The position numbers and the translations under genes were made by a program. The notes below the pieces were generated by a model. The model was not told where the DNA came from. It did not search any database and saw only the letters and a list, made by a program, of their open reading frames with translations. From Crossaster papposus (lineage: Eukaryota; Echinodermata; Asteroidea; Velatida; Solasteridae), in assembly GCA_037893245.1 (NCBI GenBank), contig JBAIAA010000443.1, positions 744,001-808,000 of the forward strand: a DNA stretch of 64,000 nucleotides. Reading direction: 5' to 3'. The stretch's first letter is position 1. Every line of letters starts with the position of its first letter. This document shows positions 38,001 to 50,000 of the stretch, piece after piece.

Positions 38001-41000
38001 TGGCTAGTTCGGTGGTCGAGTGGTTCGAGTTCCACTCAAATGATTTTTTTTATAATAATCAGTCAGGACTACACTTTGTATAGTGTTTATAAAATATGTT
38101 ATCAACGGACAAAATTAATATTGACAAAATAAAAAACCAAAATATAATTTGATTATATTTTGAGATACATTGTAAGTCCACCAGGTTCAGTGTTTTTTAC
38201 AGCTTTAAATTTGAGCAGTGCGGCAGAAAATGCAAGCGTGGAGCTATACACAGTGTTTTGGATTCTAGATGCTTTGTGGTGCATTCTGAGCATTTTCTGG
38301 CTGCTTTCCCCCGAATTTTGAGCTGAAAATGCGTGGAAACGTTTCCGACGCTGCCCCCATGCCACTATGGTAGTTAAACGGGTACTCAAGATGAATGAAT
38401 CATGGCCAAACACGAAAATTAATGAATAACAGGAACAACTTAAATGCAGCGAATGACGAACGTGTTAAAACAATTTGTCCGCGCCCATGGGCACATAACA
38501 ACAGTTTTGTAGTTATAGCCATCCGACGATGCGATTTTTTTTTTATATACTTCAATTTACAGGATATCTAGCGCAATCATTTTGATAGATGCCTAAAATC
38601 GTTTTAAATAAGTAAGATATTTCTTGACCAGTTCGCGCCGGGATTATTCACCGAGCCGAGGCTCGAAACTCGATCCGACGCAGGTTCAGGCCGATTGTAC
38701 CGGGAAGCACAACCATGACATTTCTGGCCTTGCTCGGTGCTGACAGACATTCGTGGCCTTACTCGTTGCGTGTTTATGCGTCATCTGTGAATCTTGGAAA
38801 AACTTTGCGTGTATGTACGTCTTCCGGCCCAAACTGGTTAATAATTTGGTAGTAAAACTTGTCGATATCTGCAAATGGTGCGTCCTACCTTTAAAAGGGT
38901 GCATGTCTTATCAGTCCCTTTGGTCCATTTTTAGATGGCCATCGTTTGTTTCGTTGGTGGTGTCTCACTGAAAATCTCCTGAAATGTACGTGTCATTTTT
39001 CAGATGAGGACATGGAGTGTCTGTTTCTTCACAATCTTGCGCTGTTTCCAAAGGAAATTGCATCCAAGTGGAGAACACATGTCTTCAAAGACGCTGTTGT
39101 AAGTAACTAAACTCAAAAATTTGAACGAATTCGCTGTGCAAATTCGCAGGTCGAGAGGGTGACATTTTTGGTCAAAATTAGACCAGTTTTTGTTTCATCT
39201 TTTCCCGGGAATGGTAAGACATTAGGTTGATTTCCTAAAAACCATATGTTTGAAATAGGATAAATAAACAGTCAAAAACATAATATTTTGGGGCATTTTA
39301 GGACATAGACATAGTGCCCCTTTAAGACCACCTACCTTACAGGATTTCAACCAATTGGTAAATTGTCTCAAAACCGCAAAATTGCGCCCCAACCGAAGAA
39401 TGGCGTATCACTGTTAAATGGCCCTGTCACATACCGCGCTTCGTAACGTCGCCCTATCTCAGGCTCTCAATGTTAACAAATCATTTTAAGTGATTCCAAG
39501 TGATCGCTGACCCATAAGCTGTCTACCCACTAATACCCCCTTCACTTACACAGGTTTTCTTTTTAGAAGTCCTTACGGATCGCACTAATTCACATATCTT
39601 TCACAAATCCTTACGATTTGGCCACTTTTGCGACTGATTTAAATTTATTACGAGTTATTGCGATGTATTTACGTCAAAATTCTACGGGTTGTTACGAGTT
39701 GTCACAGATAACTACAACCAACTTAATAGCATTTTACGAGCTTTTTACGGTTTGTAACGAGTATATTACGGATTGTTACTATTCATCAAAGCTTTTACGT
39801 GTTAGTTATGACCTGTTCACGTGTTGTTACGAATAGTTACAAGTTAGTTACGAGTTACTTACGAGTATTTACAAGTCCTCAGGATTTTTTGCCAAAAAAG
39901 ATATAAATCCAGCAAATCTCAATGTATCATCGAAGACAACTGATGAAGTGTTCAATTTTGCAGCTTTTATACCTTTCCCCAAAGTGTAAACAATACGTAA
40001 GAATACGTAAAGTGTACGTATCTATTCGTAAGTACTCGTAACTACACGTAAAGTGCTCTTAATAACTCAGAACAATCCGTAAAGCCATCGTAACACGACC
40101 CGAATGAAATCGTAAACAACACGTAAGCACTCGTAATAATCTGTAAATAATCCGTAAACAAATTGTAAACTAACCGTAACAAATCGTTACAAATGTTGTT
40201 ACGAATCATTTACGGATTCTTGCGAGCAGTTTACGGATAGTTACGTGTTGTTGCAAGCGGTTTACAATACTCACGGGTTGTTACGAGCTATTTACAAGTT
40301 ATTTACAGAAAAATCAATCTGTAGACAATCGTAATAAGATTTTTGACCTGTCAAAAAATTTGCCTCTCCTTTCACGGATTCTTAATTAAGAGTGTCTGCG
40401 AGTTGTTGCGAGTTGTGACAAGTTATTTTCGGATACCAGCGAGTTATTTACGGATGCTTGTGATTGACTACGAGTTGGCAATCCGTAAGGACTGGTAAGA
40501 AAAATCAGTGTAGTTTTTCTATAAAATAAACCAAAATGCCAGCATAAGCATAACTTCCATTACTTCCAATGATCTTTTAAGCCCTGTGATTTTGTCTTGA
40601 CAGGGGAGTGCCAAGACGTCAGTTCGCGTTGCTGCAGTCAATGCGTTCCCCTTCCTCCACAAGCTGGGAGCCAACTCTCTGCATCTTCTGTACGATCACT
40701 TCCAGTAAGTTGGTCACGTCATCGAACCTGAATCATTTATTACATTTAAAATATAAAAATCTCCGTTCACCGAAAGTAGTGCTTGGTTGCAGTGCCTGCT
40801 GCTATATTTGAACCAGCCACTCAAACGAGTAAGCTTGATGGTCGAGTGGTAAGACCTCTGCACTATAAGCAGGTGGAATGGGTTCGAATCCTACCCTAAT
40901 TAACTTGTGAATAGTTTTTCTTGCCTCCTCTTTGGACAAAAACTGAGTATACAGTGTCCATAAAAATAACGCTTTTCAACATTATCTGGGTAACTTATTT

Positions 41001-44000
41001 CTTGTATTGACCTTTGTACAGTGATATGCTCAAGGACAAGTCTACCATTGTCTTGGAGGAACTTGGCCGCACCGTCGGGACCGTTTCCTGCGTCGTCTGC
41101 AAAAAAGTCGAACCTCACAGGTAGGATGATGCTGGAGTTAAGTCTGTCACCGATTCCATCTTAAATCCATTAAAGTCCATCACAAGTCGCTCTGAAGTCC
41201 TTGTCGTGTCTGTCACAATTCCTTGTCATGTCTGTCACAAGTCCATTGCAAGTCCATTGCGACGGACTAGCGACTGTCGCTTGTCTGTCGCTTGTCTGTC
41301 GCAACATTGTGGGGATCACTAAATGAGAAAAAAGATATTGACAATTTGGGAGACTGCAAACACATGGCAAGATAGCTCAGTTCACTTTAAAATTTATATT
41401 TTTTGAAAGCTCAAATCTGTTATGGCCCTATAGCCAAATATCTTTCTCATGACTTACTCTGACTGTGTGCCAAATGTCATGCTTTTTTGCATTAAGTAAA
41501 CAATTCTATCATATTTTTGCACCAATCTGCCCGACTATATCTCTAGAACGCCAACAGAACTGCTGACCCACTAACTGCAAAGAGTCTGTCTAGCACCCTG
41601 ACTCTTCAATGCCATACCTGTGAGCAGAGCACATTCGGTTCAGTAGCCAGTGATTCGGCACCTAGTGAGAGTCTACCGTTGGCTGTCGTCGTACCGTACT
41701 TTGTATTACTCTCAAACAAAGTCTCTGTCAAACAGGGTAAAGCTAGTGTTCTTTAATGTTTCTTTCCAATGTAGAAATTGTTTTATGCCCATGACTCGTG
41801 AAACTACAGCTTGACAGGTATACGTGTTCGCCTTCAAAAACATGAATTACAGAATGTATGATTTGGTTACGAAAGGATTGTAAGTGATCTAAAGGTCTCA
41901 TAGGTTTCAACTCCCTAGGAATGCTGGGCCCGATTTCATAAAAGTCATCGTAACTTACGATTCATTGCAGCCCCGCGACGCGTCGTATCCCTTCCATGCG
42001 TCGCAGCTGCGACGTGTCCTAAAATTCATTTCACGAAAAAAACATTGTACGTGCGACGCGTTGTAGGTGTAGTTATAGCTCAAAATGACCGTGAAATGCG
42101 TCGTACGACGCGTCACGAGAAGCAACCAGTACACTTTGTAAATTGAGCTCCGACATGTCGCAGAGCTTTATGAAATCGGGTGCTGGTGTACATAAAGGGC
42201 ATTCCAGGAGGTTGGTACACAAAGTGTGAAATTTTGCTACATTTCTAGTTACATGCCATCTACACTCCGACTAAATGTTTAAAAATTTTATTCCTGATGT
42301 CGGACTGAATTTGTTGGACTGAGTTGGGCTGAGATTTGTACCATTCGAACAATAGTGTGTTGAGTTTTACCGTCGTGAGAGACGCGAAAGTGCACAGACT
42401 CGGATTATCGGTACAGAACAACAGATTTATTATTCCTGGCGATCGGACACAGGTCCGACCGGTTCAAAGTCAGAACAGCAACTCTCTCATTCGCATCTTG
42501 TACAATGTACTTATTCAATATGTATTTACAAGTGGAATAAAAAGACCAAACATTCCAATCATAATATTTACAATAGAATTCTATAAAAACACGAAATAAG
42601 GTAGCGTGTAGCGTGGCAAAACAATAATACGCACTCCGCCAAAAAAGGGCGCTAGCGCGACCAAACAAGTTCGCATTGTTTACACAAGGTTCTAAATCAC
42701 GCACAGCATGCAATGCATGCAATGTACATGTACATGTACATGTACATGTACATCGTCAATGCAAGCAGGCGCTCGACGTCCCACAGCGCAAACGCGTACA
42801 GACCATCGCAATGCGTATTATCAGGTAATCTTCTACAGATAATCAATAACTAATGATCAATACTCAATAAATGTCATATAATTTTACAACAATAGTTTAC
42901 TGAGAAATTAAATATCATGACGAATTTAGGATTCCCGTGTAACAGGGGACGCCATGTCTTTTTGACTCTATATATTTTTATAAGGTTATTGTAAATAAAT
43001 TACAAGGGATGTGTTGAAAAAAAGCAGGTGTTGCTGGTCAGATCTATTCATTTATGCATTGTTTAATTCTTTTGGCAGATTTTTTGAGGAGTTTCCCTCA
43101 GCTATTCAACCATCTGGATCTGTTGAGACCAAACACAGCCGTGACTAACTTCCTGATCTCCTGTTTGGACTTGATTGAAGATAAGAAGTACGACCTCAGA
43201 CTGGAGTTCAGGTAAACAACAATTATTATACTCCCCCCCCCCCCCCCCCCCCCCCCTCCCCTACTTGTTAAAAAAGGGGGTTCAGGTAATACAATAATAG
43301 ATTAAACCCCCTTTTAAAATCAGATTGTATCAGGGGTGTGCATTTACGAGTAGTTTGGCTGTATTCGTTATTTGCTATTGTAACGGACCGAGCGTTCTAA
43401 AAAGGGTGGGGCGCCACCCATATGAGTAACGACTTAAATGAAATACAATACGGAAAACATACTATGGCACAGGAACAGTATGTGGAGGGCCCTCCAGGCA
43501 ATATATGTGCAATTTATTATTGATTATAAATGATTCAATTATTATTATACATGTGGTTTGACCCAAACGAAGAAACATATACCATTACTAATACAGTCAA
43601 ACCTTGATATAGCGGTGCCGGTTTTTGTGGCCACTATACGCAAGTGGCCACTATAGCAAAATGTACACATGTACACACACCCATACATGTACATGTATGA
43701 AGTCCAGGAACCAAACAACAGGGGAGATTTCAAAGTCAACAGAGGGCGCACTTCATTTCTGCGGCCGGAGTACACAGGTTTCACGGCAATGTAATTGTAC
43801 ACATTTTATTTGCTGTGGGCTAATATGGGTTGGCCACTGGCCGCGTTACGCAGTGGCCGCATTAGCAGAAATGGTTATGGTATGTTTATGCAAGAATCAA
43901 ACTGGGACCAAGCAAAGGTGGCCGCTGTATCAAGGTGGCCGCAATGGCAGGTTTGACTGTACAAGCAAAATAAAGTTACAATATGTTCTAGAAAGAAGGT

Positions 44001-47000
44001 GCTGGAGGCTGGAGTAACGGCCCAAAATGGCACGAAAATATACTAAAAAGAAGTGATGCCAAAATTTAAACAGGAGAGGACAAAATGAAACAACAAAATC
44101 AAAGAGACTTATCTGAAAAATTAAACTCCTCTCCTGTAGGTGTTCCCCAGACCCAGTACAAACTAAAATGACCACACCTCAACCTCCAACACAACACTTT
44201 TATATCTGTCCCTTTCCCGCTTGACTAGATTTCAAACGAAAGTATGTGACCCCACAAAACTATTTCGTAAATGGGTGGGATTAGAACCCACGCCATCAAA
44301 ATGACATAATATATGCAAATCTAAATAACCAACTACTAGTCCAGGCAGACCTAGCCAAGATTAAAATTCCTGTCAACCTCTAATCCAGTCAACGCTAACA
44401 ACAAGCATTTGTTACAACTACCCTCCACCAAGTGAAGACACGTCCCGTGTCTTAATTCATAATTTTTGAACACGATTTGTATATTAAATTATTTATATAT
44501 ATATATATATTTTCTTTAAGCCCATTAAAATATCAACGACATCTTATATACCAATATAACCAGGGAATTCAAATATACCAAAATTTTTCCAAAACTCAAA
44601 CTCGTCAAAACTCCTCTTTTTTTTAAAGATGACATCTCATAATTCAAAATTTGTAATTTAACTTGTAATCAAAATACCAGCCCTTACATTCGTTTTGTTC
44701 ACACAGTTTTTGTTTTGTTTTCCTTTTTTTTTCCTTTTTTTTTAAAAACTACATCCAAATCCATAATGAAGATTAAAATTTATCCCCCCCTTAAATACTA
44801 ATCTAAATTATGACATCCAATGTATAAAAACATTAACAGAAAATCAACCAAGCAAAAGATAAGACCCTTTAGTTCCAGGCAAATTAACATTCACGCTGAT
44901 TATATTATGTTATGACTATAACCACGTTTCCTGATGCGACAATTTGTGTGTGTGTACCCTCCACCAAAACTTGTAAGAGTTCAGTATATTCAGGTCACAA
45001 AGTCCCTCATCCAGACTGGGTGGTGTTGTATCCTGCCACTGCGTGTCACTCTTGGGCCTTTTTCAGGTATAACCCCAGCATTAACAGGAATTGCAAAAGC
45101 ACTGCTCCCATGGGTACTATCAGGCACATAAACCACAGTATCCAGTTTTGGATCCATATCAGTATGAAAGCTACCTTCAGGTCTAGTGGCAGCGTCGTCG
45201 TACTCTCGGATGACTTGATCAGGGTCATCAGTAGCTCGTCGTTCATTCTGGCGTGGCATCTCTCCGTCGGAGGCATGCAATCCGACGGGGTACTCCCCAG
45301 GATCCTCAAGTTCATCCTCTTGCTGAACACACGGCTTGAGCCGGTCGTAATGCACCACTTGTCGTTGCTTTGAGACATTGGGAACTTTGATGAGGTAGTT
45401 GGCGTCAGAATATTTCTTTAATATTGTGCACGGCCCTTTCCAATGGCAGCGAAGCTTAGGACTTAATCCCACATACCAGTCGAATGTTGGCGGGCTACCT
45501 CAAAGGCATTTTCAAGCTTGTCATGGACACGCATGGCATACGTCCTTGGATCTTTAGCTGGTGCATTGGGTAAGGGACCTGCAAGAATATCTAAAGGCAA
45601 ATTTACCTCACGACCAAACATGAGGCTATTAGGTGTTGCCCCTGTTGTTTCCTGTTGGGAAGCTCGATAAGCCATAAGTACAAACGGTAAATGTACATCC
45701 CAGTCAGTCTGATCATCCTTACAATACATACTTAGCATAGACTCTAGGGTTCTATTAAATCGTTCCACTAAACCATCGGATTGTGGGTATGCCGTTGTTC
45801 TGGTCTTATTTATATCCAATAATTTACACAAATGGCCAAATAAATTTGATTCAAAATTCGACCCCTGATCACTATGGATTTGGATGGGTACTCCATATCT
45901 ACAAATGAACTCATTGACTAATACATTTGCTACTGTTTCAGCTTGTTGGTTGGGGAGTGCATACGCTTCAGCCCATTTTGTAAAGTAGTCCATTATGACT
46001 AGAATATATCTATTGCCGTTATGGGTGAGAGGCAACGGACCAATTACATCCAAAGCAATGCGCTGAAATGGCGCGCCGACCGGAGCTAAGCACAACGCTG
46101 CTCTAGGCTATCGTTTAGAAGACTTTCTCGCTTGACATTGCTCACAGCTGTTAACCCAGAGGTCTACTGTGTGACGATAGCCTACCCAATAAAATGACTT
46201 TTGCATTTTCTTAAATGTTCTTACCTGACCAAGATGTCCAGCTGTGCGTCTATCATGAGCAAATTGGATTACCTTCTTTTTAAGAGAAGAAGGTACAACA
46301 AGTTGCCAAACTTCCGGTGTCTTCCCATTGATCATTTGGCGGTATAGAATGCCATCCTCTAGTTTGAGTTGCTTCCACTGAAACCACAATGATTTGGTCG
46401 CGCAAGAAAATCCAGACACGTTTTTGCCAGGAGGACCATATCTGTTCCCTGTCTCCAGCCACCTAATGATTGGAGAAAGACTAGAATCATTCCGTTCTGC
46501 ACTACGGACGCTATCGTGGTCCCAACCTGTTACGAGAAAAATGCCACAACATTTGCCCTGCATAGTGCGTTCAACTGGATCAGCTTTATCTGTTACATTG
46601 GATAAGTCATCATGTGGACACCTAAAGAGGGCATCAGCATTTTGATGCTTCAATCCCTGGCGGTGCTGAATCTGAAAATCAAACATACTTAGTACTTCTA
46701 GCCAACGTGCCATTTGACCTTCAGCTTCCTTGAAGTTCATTAGCCATCGTAGTGAAGCCTGATCTGTACGAACAAGAAACTTCCTGCCATACAAATAATG
46801 GCGGAAGTGTTTGATGTAAGTGACGACTGCCAAGAGCTCTTTTCTGGTGACACTATAACGACGTTTGCACTTACTTAACTTGCGGCTTGCATAACAAATG
46901 ACGTGTTCCTTGCTGTTAATATCTTGAGAAAGAACAGCGCCAATACCTTCCCCACTCGCATCTGTATCTAAGATAAATGGTTTTTCAAAATCTGGGTAAG

Positions 47001-50000
47001 CAAGGACAGGTGATGTTGTGAGTGTTACTTTTAACTGTTGAAAAGCCCTCTCACAGTCGTCTGACCAATGAAAACCAACTTCTTTCTGCGTCAATCTATG
47101 TAATGGAGACGCAATTTGAGCAAAGTTGTTGACAAATCGCCTATAATAAAAACACATACCAAGAAAGCTTCGCACTTCCTTCAGGTTCTTAGGTACCGGC
47201 CACTCCTTTACTTGACATATTTTAGCTGGATCTGTAGCAATTCCCTGCTTAGAAACAATATGACCAAGATAAAGAACTCGAGATTGAAACAGTGTACACT
47301 TTTTAGCTTTCAACATCAATCCCGCATCTTTAAGTCTCGCAAGGACAATCCCTAGGCGAGCAAGGTGTTCATCAAAGGTTTTGGCAAATACAATTATGTC
47401 GTCCAAATAGACTAGACAAATTTCCCAATGAAGCCCTGCAAGTATACGCTCCATAAGGCGCTCAAAGGTGGCCGGAGCATTACATAACCCAAAGGGCATT
47501 ACATTAAACTCGTATAGGCCGGTACCAACTGAAAAGGCAGTTTTATGGCGATCAGCTGGATCCACTTCGACCTGCCAATAACCGCTTGCTAAATCTATCG
47601 TACTGAACCATTGGGCCCCATGTAAAGCATCAAGACTGTCGTCAATCCGTGGTAGGGGATAAGCATCTTTATGAGTGACGTCATTTAATTTACGATAGTC
47701 GATGCAGAATCTTGTACTTCCATCTTTCTTTTTTACCAAAACTACAGGTGACAACCATGAGCTATCAGATGGACTTACCACACCCTGTTTGACCATGTCG
47801 CTGATATGCTTATTCATCTCTGGTTGTTGATGATACGGAACTCGACGAACTCTCTGCCGGATGGGAGGATGATCTTTAGTATGGATGCGATGCTGAACTT
47901 TTTCTGTTATGCCCAGTTCACCAATCTTAGGAAAGACAGCTTGATGATCTTTGATCAAAGCTTTCAGATGCCCCTGTTGTTCCTCATTCAGCTCTTTAGA
48001 GCTACGTTGCAAGAGATCAACTAGCTCCGGGGTGTTCTCAAGCTCTGTGGTGCCATGATCTAAAGATATAGGCCTGGAATTAAAAGACTCTGGAATCCCA
48101 TGAACGGACTGTAACAAAGCAACGTTAGTATTTTTATACAAAGTTATAGGATCACTCTGCACATTTAAAATTCTAACAGGAACAAATCGATTGGAAACAC
48201 TAACAAGCGCCCGTGCTACAAGGACTCCCTTTTCCTGAATCACCTTGGCCGTTGGCTCGGTCATTCCCACAGACAGGGGCCTCCTAGCTGCAATTCTTCC
48301 AGAGATTACAGACTCTTGACCTGGCTGAATAGTCACAGTCCGATCAACTACAATACGACAACAAAATGAAGAATCTGTTTCTTTGATGGCACGAAGAACT
48401 GTACCATTAATTAACAGCTCACCTCGACCTGGATTTATAACTACGTCGTGGCTCTGAAGGTCCATACCTAGGACACCAGCTGGTTGAATATCTGCAACCA
48501 CAACATTGTGAAGAGCCTTCAGCTTGCCTAATTGTAGAGAAACCTGTAATTCTCCGTTGACCACAAGTTGAGCACCAGTAGCAGAAATCATGGATAGATC
48601 ACATGGTTTCAGTTGCTGTTGAATGTTTTCTGAAAATAACTGAAACACCTGTGAATTTATGACAGTTTCCGATGATCCTGTGTCAATCAACATTTTAACA
48701 TTAATACCTGATATAGTTATAAAAACAAACATGGAAATGTGTCCAAATGACGGATGAGCCTGTTTTGCTAGATGTGGTTGTACGTCGGCCCCAGATACAA
48801 CCGGCCCTAGTTTTCCTGGTTGTAGGGAAGCTCTGATCTACAGTACCTTTGGATATGACCCCTTTTCCCACACTTATGGCACACAATGTTTTGTCTCTTC
48901 ATTTGCTGGACCAGCTCTTGCATAATTTTGATTTGTTCGTTTGCCTTACCTTCTAGATTATTCATTCGTTGTTCCAAGTTCAGTTGGGCTTTATTATGTA
49001 CAACCGGTTCCTGTAAGGAAGCTAAGCATGGCTGACTATCTGTGACAGGGTTACTCTCGGCCAGGAGAATATCTTCCTCCCTTTAGACAATTTTTAACGC
49101 AAATTGGAGCGTCTCTGGGTTTGCACGACGTACTTCAGCACGAATGGCTTTCGGGCGCAAAGCATCAACAAAATAGTTCACGGCTAAGTTTTCTCTGTTT
49201 TCAGTATCTATGCGGGGGTATGCATTGGCTACTTGACCACGAATGTCTTGAGCCAACGCAGCGAGCTTTTCGCCACTTTGCCTTTCACGTTGTTTTAAAC
49301 GTGAACGGTAAGTGTCAGCAGAATGGCTAGGGCTGAAACGTGCACGGAACTCATCAAGTGTTCCCAAGTAATTTGATTTACAAGTGTCGGGCATATGTCT
49401 GAAAAATTTGAGGGCCTCTCCTCTTAAACTAACAGCAAAATTATTGATTTTATCATCGGCATTCCATTGGTTAACCGTACTACACAAGTTAAAGTGTAAA
49501 ATCCAATCTTTAAAATCGGTGGTCCCATCGTATGTTTCTGGAATGCGGTGATGTGAACCTTCCACATAAATTACATTTGGGTTCTGTGATACTGGTCTGG
49601 ATTTCGCTTTTCGTCTTACTGTAACATTATCAACAGAGGACCTTGAACTAGAAATAGGCCCTCCAGTTATCGGGTGGTCATGGGTCTGAGGTTTGGGCGG
49701 TTTCTGTTTCCGATAACTGGAGGAACCCGCTCGACAGATATGCAAATCTAAATAACCAACTACTAGTCCAGGCAGGCCTAGCCAAGATTAAGATTCCTGT
49801 CAACCTCTAATCCAGTCAACGCTAACAACAAGCATTTGTTACACTATCCCTCTCTATGACAGTAAGACCATGAAGTACCTGATAGGCTATGGTGAGAGAT
49901 CCAACACGGCCAATGACCAGGCTGTGGTTACCAGACTCAAAGCAGCCTTCCTAGCAGCCAAAGCCTCGGGGAATAGCCAACTGCAAGAAATCGTGGTCCA

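Larger units (their letters stand above)
43379..49843 (-). mobile_element. Ty3/gypsy LTR retroelement fossil, antisense in an ATR intron
   Basis: It is bounded by TG and CA ends and four-base CTAT target duplications (43375-43378 and 49844-49847). A purine-rich tract (about 44417-44430, reverse strand) lies next to the left repeat, as expected before a 3' LTR. Gag-like and pol regions read on the minus strand in the order protease, reverse transcriptase, RNase H, integrase, the Ty3/gypsy order. It is broken, with roughly three to five breaks. The shared 106-bp terminal repeats differ at two sites (about 2 percent), so it is fairly young. Clade not assigned. Confidence 0.93.
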
